Part shown: piece after piece, positions 25,174-33,457 of the stretch | Position numbering within the stretch: the first letter of the stretch is position 1 | Layout of the letters: each line of letters begins with the position of its first letter | Assembly: GCF_000757485.1 (NCBI RefSeq) | Contig: NZ_JPYO01000013.1 | Span: 225,812-289,811 of the forward strand | DNA: 64,000 nt | Direction of reading: 5' to 3' | Origin: Achromobacter sp. RTa | GTDB lineage: Bacteria; Pseudomonadota; Gammaproteobacteria; Burkholderiales; Burkholderiaceae_B | Made by a program: the position numbers and the translations under genes | The notes under the pieces: model-generated | What the model was told of the DNA's origin: nothing | The model's database searches: none | The model's input: the letters and a program-made list of their open reading frames with translations, nothing else

Positions 25174-26220
25174 TCACACCGAATCGGCCTGCCGCGGGGC
25201 CAGGAACGCGTACAGCGGGCCGGTAACAATCACGACGAATACCATCCGGGTTACATGAAACGCCGTGACCACCGGCACGCCCAGCTGCAGCACTTTGGCG
25301 GTGATCGCCATTTCCGCAATGCCTCCCGGCGTGGTGCCCAGGATCAAGGTTGGAATGGGCGCCGCCGACCACAAGGACAGCAAGGCTCCAAGACCGAACG
25401 CAAGCGCCAGCGCGGTAATGGTGAACCCCGCCACCGCGGCAATGAAGCGTGGAGCCGCCCTGAAAAAGTCGGGCCGATAGCGGTCTCCCAATGACCAACC
25501 GATGAACAGCTGCCCGATCTTGGGCACATAGTCCGGCAACGCCGACAATTCGATGCCGGACGCCGTCAACATCATGGCGACAAGCATCGGGCCCAGCACC
25601 CAGGGGTTGGGCAGGCGCAGCTTCATGAAGGCCGCTCCGCCTATGCTCGTGAGCGCCACCAGCAAGGCCAGGCCCGCGCCATGGACTTCGCGCGGCCCCG
25701 GCACGGTCGGATCCAGCCCCGCGACGCCCCACCACTGGAAAATGAATGGCACCGTGACCACGACCAGCAGCACGCGCACGCTATGCGCCGTCGCCACGCG
25801 ATCGATGCGCGCGCCGTGGCGCTCGGCCAGGTTGGCCATCTCGCTTGCGCCCCCGATCGCGGACGAGAACCAGGCGGTCTTGAAATCCACGTCCGCGTAG
25901 CGGCGCAGGATAGCGGTGCCCATGAACGCCAACCCCAGCGCGAACAGCATGCCCACGATGATGGGCCCCGCGTTGCTGCCGATGTGTCCGATCACCTGCG
26001 GCGTGAAATAAAGGCCCAGCGATGTTCCGATGACCCATTGTCCGCCGTTGCGTGCCGGCCTGGGGCAAGCCGTGCCCAGGCCTGCGATCCGCGTAGCGGC
26101 AGTCAGCAATAGCGCGCCCAGCATCCAGGGCAAAGGAATATGCGCCCATACCGCCAGCAAGGCCCCTGTCAGCGCAATCGCAAACCCGCCCAGCACCCTC
26201 AACAGCATATTCCCCACCAC
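25174..26220 (-). CDS. AbrB-family membrane protein
   Basis: A 348-aa integral membrane protein of about ten helices. It contains the duplicated AbrB-type unit: PLPWMLGALLLTAA in the first half and LPNPWVLGPMLVAMM in the second, with IGGASEMANLAERHG and TTPGGIAEMAITAKVL. It is often labelled ammonia monooxygenase-like because of an old annotation, but no enzymatic role is supported. A transporter is more likely. The GTG at 26220 follows AAGGGG. An ATG at 26208 is also possible. Confidence 0.82.
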   Translation of the reverse strand: MVGNMLLRVLGGFAIALTGALLAVWAHIPLPWMLGALLLTAATRIAGLGTACPRPARNGGQWVIGTSLGLYFTPQVIGHIGSNAGPIIVGMLFALGLAFMGTAILRRYADVDFKTAWFSSAIGGASEMANLAERHGARIDRVATAHSVRVLLVVVTVPFIFQWWGVAGLDPTVPGPREVHGAGLALLVALTSIGGAAFMKLRLPNPWVLGPMLVAMMLTASGIELSALPDYVPKIGQLFIGWSLGDRYRPDFFRAAPRFIAAVAGFTITALALAFGLGALLSLWSAAPIPTLILGTTPGGIAEMAITAKVLQLGVPVVTAFHVTRMVFVVIVTGPLYAFLAPRQADSV

Positions 26221-26321
26221 GTCCCCTTCCGCGCCTTGAGCTCATGAGAAAACCGAATTATGAGTTAGTGGGATACTTACGAAAACTCTCTCTGCTAGCA
26301 GCGTCCACTACCCCGTTCACC

Positions 26322-27488
26322 ATGATCCGATCCAAACTTCCTGACGTTGGCACCACCATTTTTACCGTGATGAGCCGCCTGGCCATCGAACACAAGGCCA
26401 TCAACCTGGGCCAGGGGTTTCCGGACTTCGATCCCGACCCTGCCCTGTGCGCGCTCGTTGCCAAGGCCATGGCCGACGGCCACAACCAATACCCCTACAT
26501 GCCTGGCGTGGCTCCGCTGCGCGAGGCCATCGCCGCCAAGACGCGCGAACTCTACGGCCATGCCTATGATCCGGAAACCGAGATCACCGTCACCAGTGGC
26601 GCAACCGAAGCACTGATGGCCACGGTGCTTGCCGCCGTCGGCAGCGGCGACGAGGTCGTCGTCATCGAACCTTGCTACGACTCCTACCTGCCGGCGATTC
26701 GCCTGGCGGGCGGCACGGCGGTGCCCGTGCCGCTGCGCGCGCCGATCGAAGGCGATCCCTACTACCGCATCGACTGGCAGCGCGTGCGCGACGCCATCAC
26801 GTCGAAAACGCGCCTGTTGATGCTGAACTTCCCGCACAACCCCACCGGCGCCGTGCTCGACGACAGCGATCTCGACGCCCTGGAAGCCATTGTGCGCGAC
26901 ACAGGCGTGCTGCTGGTTTCCGACGAGGTCTACGAACACATCGTGTTCGATGGAAAGCCGCATGCCAGCGTCGCGCGCCGTCCGCTGCTGGCCGAGCATG
27001 CGTTCGTGATCTCGTCCTTCGGCAAGACCTATCACACCACCGGCTGGAAGATCGGCTATTGCTGCGCTCCGCGCCAGCTCAGCGCCGAACTGCGCAAGGT
27101 GCATCAGTTCATGGTGTTCACCGTGCCTTCGCCCATGCAGTTCGCGCTGGCCGAATTCATGCTCAACCCCAAGCCCTACCTGGATCTCCCGGCCTTCTAC
27201 CAGGCCAAGCGCGACCGCCTCTCACGGGGCCTGGAAAAGACTCGTTTCCGCCCTCTTCCCAGCCCCGGCACGTTCTTCCTGCTCGCTGACTACAGCGATA
27301 TTTCCAAGCAGAGCGAGGCCGATTTCGCACGCGACCTGACCATTAAGCACGGCGTCACCGTCATCCCGGTATCCGCTTTCTACCGCCAACCCGATGCGCC
27401 CGAATCCAATCACCGCATCGTGCGATTCTGCTTCGCGAAAAAGGACGCCACCCTCGATACCGCGCTGGAACGCCTGGCCCAAGTCTGA
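26322..27488 (+). CDS. PLP-dependent aminotransferase, class I (methionine/kynurenine type)
   Basis: A 388-aa fold-type I aminotransferase. NLGQGFPDFDPDP, the YMPGVAPLREAIA segment and NFPHNPTGAVL are typical of YbdL/kynurenine aminotransferases. The PLP Lys is in SSFGKTYHTTGWKIGY (about residue 233), and RIVRFCFAKKD carries the carboxylate-binding Arg. A start at MIRSKLPDVG matches family length. An in-frame ATG 78 bp upstream would add a poorly conserved tail. It is monocistronic and divergent from the AbrB gene. Confidence 0.9.
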   Translation: MIRSKLPDVGTTIFTVMSRLAIEHKAINLGQGFPDFDPDPALCALVAKAMADGHNQYPYMPGVAPLREAIAAKTRELYGHAYDPETEITVTSGATEALMATVLAAVGSGDEVVVIEPCYDSYLPAIRLAGGTAVPVPLRAPIEGDPYYRIDWQRVRDAITSKTRLLMLNFPHNPTGAVLDDSDLDALEAIVRDTGVLLVSDEVYEHIVFDGKPHASVARRPLLAEHAFVISSFGKTYHTTGWKIGYCCAPRQLSAELRKVHQFMVFTVPSPMQFALAEFMLNPKPYLDLPAFYQAKRDRLSRGLEKTRFRPLPSPGTFFLLADYSDISKQSEADFARDLTIKHGVTVIPVSAFYRQPDAPESNHRIVRFCFAKKDATLDTALERLAQV

Positions 27489-27553
27489 CCGGACGAATCA
27501 TGAATATGAATAAAAGCTCATATTTATATTCCGCTGGTTCCGATGCATGAAAA

Positions 27554-27577
27554 ATGGGGCGCCGCGAGGCGCCCCAT
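27554..27577 (-). terminator. Rho-independent terminator of the tct operon
   Basis: A perfect 10-bp stem (ATGGGGCGCC / GGCGCCCCAT) with a GCGA-type loop. On the minus strand it is followed by TTTT. It lies 62 bp beyond the tctA stop. Confidence 0.85.
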
Positions 27578-27638
27578 GCAATTCCGGCGATGATCCGGAA
27601 CATTCGCCAAACAGCCTGGCGAACGCCCCGGCTTCGAA

Positions 27639-29165
27639 TCAGGCCGGATCGGCGGCAACCTTTCTTGCTGCGCGCATCCGGCGCATGATCTGCGGCACGA
27701 TAACGACCGCGGCCGCCCCCGCCCACAAACCGATAGCGACGGGGCTGGCGAACAACACGCTCACGTCGCCGTCCGTAATGGACAAGGCTCGGCGCAAGTT
27801 TTGTTCCATCATGTCTCCCAGCACCACCCCCAATACCAATGGGGCCATCGGCACCCCCAGTTTGCGCAGGAAGTAGCCCAGCGTGCCAAGGCCCGCGACC
27901 AGCAACAGATCGAACGTGCCCGCATTGATCGCGTACACGCCGATATAGCTGATGCAGAGAATGCCAGGCACCATCAGCCATCCCGGCACCGACAACACCT
28001 TGGAGAACAGGCGGACCAGCGGCACGTTCATGATGAACAGCAGCACGTTGGCGACGAACAGCGAGGCGATCAGCCCCCACACCAGATCGGGCTTGGAATC
28101 GAACAGGACGGGGCCCGGTGTGATGTTGTAGAGCGTCAACGCGCCCATCATCACCGCGGTGGTGCCCGAACCAGGAACGCCCAGCGTCAGCATCGGAACA
28201 AAAGAGCCGATTGCCGATGCGGTAGCGGCGGCCTCGGGCGCCACGAGGCCCCGCATATCGCCTTTGCCGAACTTCGCCTCCGGATCCTTCGCCTCGATGA
28301 TGCGCTTCTCCTGCGAGTACGCGACAGCCGCGGCCACGCTGGCTCCCGCGCCGGGCAGCACACCGACGCCGAAGCCGACGAACGCGCTGCGCACCACGCT
28401 CCACCACGTGAAGGCGAGCTCTTTCAGGTTGAACAGCTTGCGCCCGCTGGGCTTGACCTCCACGCTATGGCCCGCCATCACTTTTTCCAGCATTTCCAGC
28501 ATTTCGCTGACCGCGAACAGCGCGATCACCACGACCACGAAATCAATGCCGTCGGCCAGATGCACCGATTCGAAGGTATAGCGGTATACGCCCGAGTTCG
28601 CATCCACGCCCACCACCGAAATCGACAGGCCGATCATCGCCGCCAGCACGCCCTTGACGGGCTGCTTTCCGAGCAGGCTGGTCAGGCAGCAGAACGCGAA
28701 TACCATCAGTACGAAGTACTCGGCGGGGCCGAATGCGAGCGCCCATTTCGCCAGGAGCGGCGCCAGCAGGATGATGCCGACCACCGACACGATGGCGCCG
28801 AAGAAGGCCGACCACGCAGACAGCGACAAGGCCACGTTGGCCAGGCCCTGCCGCGCCAGGGGGTAGCCATCCAGCGTCGTCATGATGGCGCTGGCTTCTC
28901 CCGGCACGTTGAGCAGGATGGAAGTAATGCGCCCGCCGTACTCGGCGCCCACATACACCGCCGCCAGCAGGATCAGCGCCGTTTCCGGCGGCAGGTTCAT
29001 GGCGAAGGCGATCGGTATCAGCATCGCCACGCCATTGATGGGCCCCAGCCCCGGCAGCACGCCCACCATCGTGCCGAAGAAGGATCCGATGGCGGCCACC
29101 AGCAGGTTCGTCACCGAGAAGGCGACGCCGAAGCCTATGGTCAAGTGATCGAGTATGGCGCTCAT
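27639..29165 (-). CDS. tctA: tripartite tricarboxylate transporter large membrane subunit TctA
   Basis: A 508-aa membrane protein with about twelve helices. TctA marks are FFGTMVGVLPGLGPINGVAML near the start, VYVGAEYGGRITSILLNVPGEASA, and FVGFGVGVLPGAGASVAAAVAY with VPGSGTTAVMMG in the second half. Together with TctB and the binding protein TctC it imports a carboxylate using the ion gradient. The start MSAILDHL overlaps the tctB stop by ATGA. A perfect hairpin terminator follows the stop. Confidence 0.93.
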   Translation of the reverse strand: MSAILDHLTIGFGVAFSVTNLLVAAIGSFFGTMVGVLPGLGPINGVAMLIPIAFAMNLPPETALILLAAVYVGAEYGGRITSILLNVPGEASAIMTTLDGYPLARQGLANVALSLSAWSAFFGAIVSVVGIILLAPLLAKWALAFGPAEYFVLMVFAFCCLTSLLGKQPVKGVLAAMIGLSISVVGVDANSGVYRYTFESVHLADGIDFVVVVIALFAVSEMLEMLEKVMAGHSVEVKPSGRKLFNLKELAFTWWSVVRSAFVGFGVGVLPGAGASVAAAVAYSQEKRIIEAKDPEAKFGKGDMRGLVAPEAAATASAIGSFVPMLTLGVPGSGTTAVMMGALTLYNITPGPVLFDSKPDLVWGLIASLFVANVLLFIMNVPLVRLFSKVLSVPGWLMVPGILCISYIGVYAINAGTFDLLLVAGLGTLGYFLRKLGVPMAPLVLGVVLGDMMEQNLRRALSITDGDVSVLFASPVAIGLWAGAAAVVIVPQIMRRMRAARKVAADPA

Positions 29166-29599
29166 ATCAGGCTCTCCAGCAATCCGCCCGGCAGGACGAC
29201 GTCCAGCACTTTGTCGAACAGCACGAAAAAGAAAATGCTCATGACGACGCCGCCGATGGCGCATTTGAGCCAGCCACCCCCGAACAGGCGCCCGACGAAT
29301 ACCGTCATCAGCGACGTGGCTATCACGAAGCCCAGCCACTGGAACAGGAAGGCATAAGCGGCGGCGAACACCACCATCAGCGCGATGCGGCCATTGGCGC
29401 CGGGCGGATTGGCCTCGACTGCGTTGCCGCCCTTGTAGACCAGCCACAGGCCGCACAGCCCGATGATCAGCGCAAGCAGCAGGGGAAATGCGCGCGGCCC
29501 CACGGGCTCGTAAGCGAACGGGGCTTCGATCCCCCATCCCGCCGCGGTCATGAAGGCGGAAAGCGCCAACGCCGCCAGTCCCAATAATCGATCGTTCAT
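29162..29599 (-). CDS. tctB: tripartite tricarboxylate transporter small membrane subunit TctB
   Basis: A 145-aa protein with four predicted membrane helices (AALALSAFMTAAG, FPLLLALIIGLCGLWLV, IALMVVFAAAYAFLFQWL, AIGGVVMSIFFFVLFDKVL), as in TctB. The ATG at 29599 was chosen. A GTG two codons upstream at 29605 is possible. Its stop overlaps the tctA start, so the membrane subunits are coupled. Confidence 0.88.
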   Translation of the reverse strand: MNDRLLGLAALALSAFMTAAGWGIEAPFAYEPVGPRAFPLLLALIIGLCGLWLVYKGGNAVEANPPGANGRIALMVVFAAAYAFLFQWLGFVIATSLMTVFVGRLFGGGWLKCAIGGVVMSIFFFVLFDKVLDVVLPGGLLESLI

Positions 29600-29646
29600 G
29601 ATCACTTTTTCCGTTGTAGTCGCATCGCGCGGCGCAGCCTCTCCCG

Positions 29647-29669
29647 CCGCCGCGGAAAAACCGCGGCGG
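29647..29669 (-). other. stem-loop between tctC and tctB
   Basis: A perfect 9-bp GC stem (CCGCCGCGG / CCGCGGCGG) with a 5-nt loop and no T-run, in the tctC-tctB gap. Such hairpins protect the 3' end of an upstream message, allowing more binding protein than membrane subunits. The role is inferred. Confidence 0.6.
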
Positions 29670-29712
29670 GAAAGCCCTGGCGGGCGCGATGCCGGGAGGA
29701 ATGGCCTGGTGC

Positions 29713-30711
29713 TTACTTCTTGACCAGACCGAAGGAATCAGCCAGTTCGCCGTACCGTTTGACCTGGTCCTTCACGTAGGCGTCCAGTTCGGGGCCTGTC
29801 TTGTTGAACGGAAACAGACCCTGCTGCTGGCGCAGCTTGTCGAACTCGGGCGAAGCCATGGTCTTGTTGAAGGCGTCGACCCAGAACTGGTAGTCGCTGT
29901 CCGACACCTTGGGGCCGACGTAGAAGCCGCGGATGATGGGCCAGACGATGTCGTAGCCCTGTTCCTTGGCGGTGGGCACGGTGCCGAGCTTGCCCGGCAG
30001 GCGCTGGTCGTTGAACACGGCCAGCACGCGGATCGGCGCGCCGCCTTCCAGCATGGTGAAGGCTTCCGCCGCATCGCCCATGTAGGCCTGGATATGGCCG
30101 CCGCGCAAAGCCGTCACGGCTTCGCCGCCGCCTTCAAACGCCACGAAGCGCATCTTCTTGAAATCCACGCCCGCGGCCTTGGCGGTCAGCGCGGCCTTCA
30201 TCCAGTCCTGGCTGCCCACGGTGCCGCCGGCGCCCAGCACGATCTTGGTCGGATCCTGCTTGAAGGCCTCCATCAGGCTCTTCAGATCCGTGTACGGGGA
30301 ATCGTTGCGAACCACCGCGACGCCGTAGTCCGTGCCGATCGCGGACAGCCAGCGCACGTCATTGACGTTGTACTTGCCAAACTTGCCCTGGGCCAGGTTC
30401 AGCAGAGAGCCGCCCGAGAACGCCACGATGGTACCCGGCTCGTTGGGGTGCTGGGCGACGATGTTGTTGTAGGCCACGGCGCCGATGCCGCCGGGCATGT
30501 AGACGATGCGCATGGCGCTCTTGAGCGCGCCGCTTTGCTTCAGGCCCTCGGTGGCCAGGCGGCAGGTCAGGTCGAAACCGCCCCCGGGCTGCGCCGGCGC
30601 GATGCATTCCGGACGGCGGGGCTCTTCGGCGGCTTGGGCTGCGCCCAGGGAGAGGGTAATCGCGCCAAGCGCCGCGATGGCGGCCAGGCGCAGCTTCAGA
30701 CTCGTCTGCAT
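29713..30711 (-). CDS. tctC: tripartite tricarboxylate transporter binding protein TctC
   Basis: A 332-aa periplasmic binding protein with a signal peptide (cleavage near AAQA-AEE). Family segments are CIAPAQPGGGFDLTCRLAT, VYMPGGIGAVAYNNIV, TIVAFSGGSLLNLAQGKFG and VLGAGGTVGSQDWM. It lies 117 bp after tctE and 113 bp before tctB, so it may have its own promoter driven by TctD. The substrate is expected to be citrate or a related carboxylate, but the sequence alone does not decide this. Confidence 0.9.
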   Translation of the reverse strand: MQTSLKLRLAAIAALGAITLSLGAAQAAEEPRRPECIAPAQPGGGFDLTCRLATEGLKQSGALKSAMRIVYMPGGIGAVAYNNIVAQHPNEPGTIVAFSGGSLLNLAQGKFGKYNVNDVRWLSAIGTDYGVAVVRNDSPYTDLKSLMEAFKQDPTKIVLGAGGTVGSQDWMKAALTAKAAGVDFKKMRFVAFEGGGEAVTALRGGHIQAYMGDAAEAFTMLEGGAPIRVLAVFNDQRLPGKLGTVPTAKEQGYDIVWPIIRGFYVGPKVSDSDYQFWVDAFNKTMASPEFDKLRQQQGLFPFNKTGPELDAYVKDQVKRYGELADSFGLVKK

Positions 30712-30828
30712 TCTTGCGTCTCCGAGATTTATAGGTCTAGGTATGGCTGGAAGCCCCGCCGTGGCGATTTTCCGCGCTGGCTGCCCCAGTGCACGCAACC
30801 GTACAAAATCGAAGCTTTCCAATACCTT

Positions 30829-32304
30829 TCAAAAACCGCCGTTTTCGTGGCGCAGCGCAGCATCCGGGCCCTGTCCGAGGGTAAACACCAGGGCGGCCCG
30901 CAAGCCGGGCAACGGCGCCCGGTTTTCCAGGACGAGCCTGGCGCCGAGAAGCTCGGCAATAGTGCCGACGATGGCCAGACCCAGCCCAGCGCCCGGTTTG
31001 TTCTTGCCGGCCGCCCCCCGGCGGAAGCGGATGCAGGCGCGGGCGATATCCTCGGCGGACATTCCCGGCCCGCTGTCTTCCACGACCAGCCTGGCCTGCC
31101 CGGCATCCGCCTCGATCCGTACAGTGACTTCCCCCGTGGGCGAGGTATACCGGATTGCGTTGTCCACCAGGTTGCTGACGGCCTCGCGCAGCAACCAGTC
31201 GGCGCCCTGCACGACGACGGGCCGCTGCCCTGCCTCCAGGCCGATGTCCAGCTGGCGGACGCGGGCGGTGGGAAGCTGGCTGCGGATGACGCCGTCGGCC
31301 AGATCCACCAGGTCAACGGATTCGAGGACAAACCCCCCTTCGGCCAGGGAGGCGTCTTTAGCGCGCGCCAGGGCCAGCATCTGGTTGGTGGTGCGTACGG
31401 CCCTGTCCAGGCCTTCCTGCATCGCCAGAAGGGCTGTACGGACCTCCTGAGGGTCTGTTTCGCGCAGGGCATAGGCCGTCTGGGTGCGCAAAACCGACAG
31501 CGGGGTGCGCAACTGGTGCGATGCGTCGTCCAGGAACTGGCTCTGGACCCTCGCCTGAGCCGCAAAACGGGCCATGTGGAGGTTTACCGCGGCAACCAGG
31601 GGTAGGACCTCCCTGGGCATGTCCGACGCGCTGACGGGGCTCAAATCGTCTGCAGAACGCCCTTCCACCTCTTGCCGCAATCGAGCCAGCGGCCGCAGGG
31701 CCATGAAAACCCCCAGGATGATCACCAGGACGCTGATGAGAATGACGGCAAGGTCCCGCTCCACGGAGCGCACCAGGACCTGGTGCAGGAACGCCTGCCG
31801 GGTGTCCAGGCCTTCCGCTACCTGGACAACAACCCGTCCCCCTTTATTCGCGTACAGGGGCGGGTCCATGGGGCGCGCCAGCGCGGCGACGCGGACCGGG
31901 GTCCCCTGGTAGGTCGCGTAGAAAAAACGAGGCTCGCCCGATACCAGGGGGTCTTGCGGCATGGGCAGGTCGGGATGCCCGATTTCAGCCAGCCCATCTT
32001 CGGTCGCCACACGGTAGAAAACGCTGCCGTTGGCCGTCAGCTCGAAAAATTCCAGCATCAGGTATGGCTGCTCCATGGCTAATCCACCGCTGGCTGTGGA
32101 TATGTTGTGGTCGATCGCGCGAAGCGCTCCAGAGAGCGACCGGTCGTACGCAATGTCGACCTGGTTTCGCAGCTGATGGTTGGATAGCCAAAGCGCGCCC
32201 ATCATCACCAGCACCAGTGTCGGAATCAGCCACCAGAGCAACTGGGCTTTGAGGGTGCGCGTCCGTTTTTGCCTGGTTTTTCGCGGACTTCTAGTTGTCA
32301 ACAA
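30829..32304 (-). CDS. tctE: sensor histidine kinase TctE
   Basis: A 491-aa membrane kinase. It has a first helix at about 20-42 (AQLLWWLIPTLVLVMMGAL), a periplasmic sensor of about 130 aa including MEQPYLMLEFFELTANG, and a second helix at about 188-208. A HAMP-like linker and the phospho-acceptor HQLRTPL (about 264) follow, then the ATP-binding N box NLVDNAIRYTSP, DSGPGMS and GLGLAIV. It senses the transported carboxylate. The start is a TTG overlapping the tctD stop by 14 bp, so the exact N-terminus is uncertain. Confidence 0.88.
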   Translation of the reverse strand: MLTTRSPRKTRQKRTRTLKAQLLWWLIPTLVLVMMGALWLSNHQLRNQVDIAYDRSLSGALRAIDHNISTASGGLAMEQPYLMLEFFELTANGSVFYRVATEDGLAEIGHPDLPMPQDPLVSGEPRFFYATYQGTPVRVAALARPMDPPLYANKGGRVVVQVAEGLDTRQAFLHQVLVRSVERDLAVILISVLVIILGVFMALRPLARLRQEVEGRSADDLSPVSASDMPREVLPLVAAVNLHMARFAAQARVQSQFLDDASHQLRTPLSVLRTQTAYALRETDPQEVRTALLAMQEGLDRAVRTTNQMLALARAKDASLAEGGFVLESVDLVDLADGVIRSQLPTARVRQLDIGLEAGQRPVVVQGADWLLREAVSNLVDNAIRYTSPTGEVTVRIEADAGQARLVVEDSGPGMSAEDIARACIRFRRGAAGKNKPGAGLGLAIVGTIAELLGARLVLENRAPLPGLRAALVFTLGQGPDAALRHENGGF

Positions 32305-32968
32305 CGTTCTCCAGGCAGTAGCCCATGCCCCGCATGGTCACGATCTGCACACCGGTGTCCGCCAATTTCTTGCGCAGCCGGTGCACCAGGACCTCGATGG
32401 CTTCCAGGTTGATGTCTTCATCGTCGGTGACGATGCGGTCCAGGATCTGCTGCTTGTTGATGGGTTCGCCGCTTTTCTGGATCAGCACTCGAAGCACCGA
32501 ATGTTCACGTGGGGATAACTGCAGGGGCTGTCCGCCGACGGTGAATTTCTGGGCTGAAGTCTCGAAAACGAGGTTCCCCAGGGTGAGGCGCGGGTGTTCA
32601 CGCCCGCGGCTGCGTCGGATGAGTGCGATCAATCGTGCTTCCAACTCTTCCACAACAAACGGTTTTGGCAGGAAATCGTCCGCTCCCTGGTGGAGGGTTC
32701 CGATTTTTTCGGCCAGCGAATCGCGCGCGGTCAAGACGAGCACCGGCGTACGGTCGTCCCGCGCGCGAATCTTCGCCAGCAAGGTATGCCCATCCATGCC
32801 CGGAAGTCCGAGATCCAGGATGACGGCATCGAATTCCTCGATTGCCAGTCTTCGTTCGGCAACCAGTCCGTCATCAGCCCACTCGACAACGAAACCGGCA
32901 TGCCTGGCCAGGCTTCTTGAAAGCCAGCGGGCAAGTTCGGCTTCGTCTTCTATCAGAAGGATGCGCAT
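32291..32968 (-). CDS. tctD: response regulator TctD
   Basis: A 225-aa OmpR-family regulator. The receiver domain (1-115) has the acidic pair in LLIEDE, the phospho-acceptor Asp in VILDLGLPGMDG (about 52) and the Lys in FLPKPF (about 102). The winged-helix DNA-binding domain (about 128-222) has LSPREHSVLRVLI and EVLVHRLRKKL. First gene of a collinear tctD-tctE-tctC-tctB-tctA series. It should activate the transporter genes when the substrate is sensed. Confidence 0.92.
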   Translation of the reverse strand: MRILLIEDEAELARWLSRSLARHAGFVVEWADDGLVAERRLAIEEFDAVILDLGLPGMDGHTLLAKIRARDDRTPVLVLTARDSLAEKIGTLHQGADDFLPKPFVVEELEARLIALIRRSRGREHPRLTLGNLVFETSAQKFTVGGQPLQLSPREHSVLRVLIQKSGEPINKQQILDRIVTDDEDINLEAIEVLVHRLRKKLADTGVQIVTMRGMGYCLENVVDN

Positions 32969-33457
32969 GGACGGAGTCCGGGGGGGGATGGCTGGGCGGA
33001 ATGGGAAGACATGTTTGGCTTTTCCTTTATTTCTCTTTATATAAAGACTAATGATTAATAAGGCCTGTGGATAACTACCTTAACCTTGAAAACCTGTTTT
33101 TTTTCATCCACTTGGAGCCGTTTTTGCCTGTGCAAGAACTCTGTGCGGGAAAAAAGCTGAAGTTGGACAAGATTTTGGACCCTGTCCGAAACCCCCGCTT
33201 GTTCAACTTGCCTCCACAAAATGTGCACAACCAGCCGCCTTAGGAGTTATCCACAGGCCTCTTTCCGGATCGAGGCTGCAAAACTGGCACTTTTACCCCG
33301 AAAAACGCCGCTTCGCACCCCCGCGTTTTGGCCCTCCCAAGGCCCCAAAACGGCCCTGCAAGCCGACATCGAAACCGGGGATTCGGGGGGAGGCATCCGC
33401 GCTTTCTTTACAGGGGACTGAACAAAAAATGAGCAGCTTTCGCCGTAGAATCGCGCC
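32969..33457. promoter_or_regulatory. 489-bp intergenic region between tctD and clcB
   Basis: No gene seen. It holds an AT-rich 12-bp palindrome CTTTATATAAAG (33035-33046) and two exact DnaA boxes, TGTGGATAA at 33066-33074 and TTATCCACA at 33247-33255, in opposite orientation. There is also a T-rich tract near 33100. It serves as the divergent promoter region for tctD (minus) and clcB (plus). Confidence 0.6.

Noticed and set aside
32503-32520. A further parS-like sequence, TGTTCACGTGGGG, inside tctD
   Set aside because: It is shortened by one base in the left arm and the right arm does not match; it lies in a conserved coding segment.
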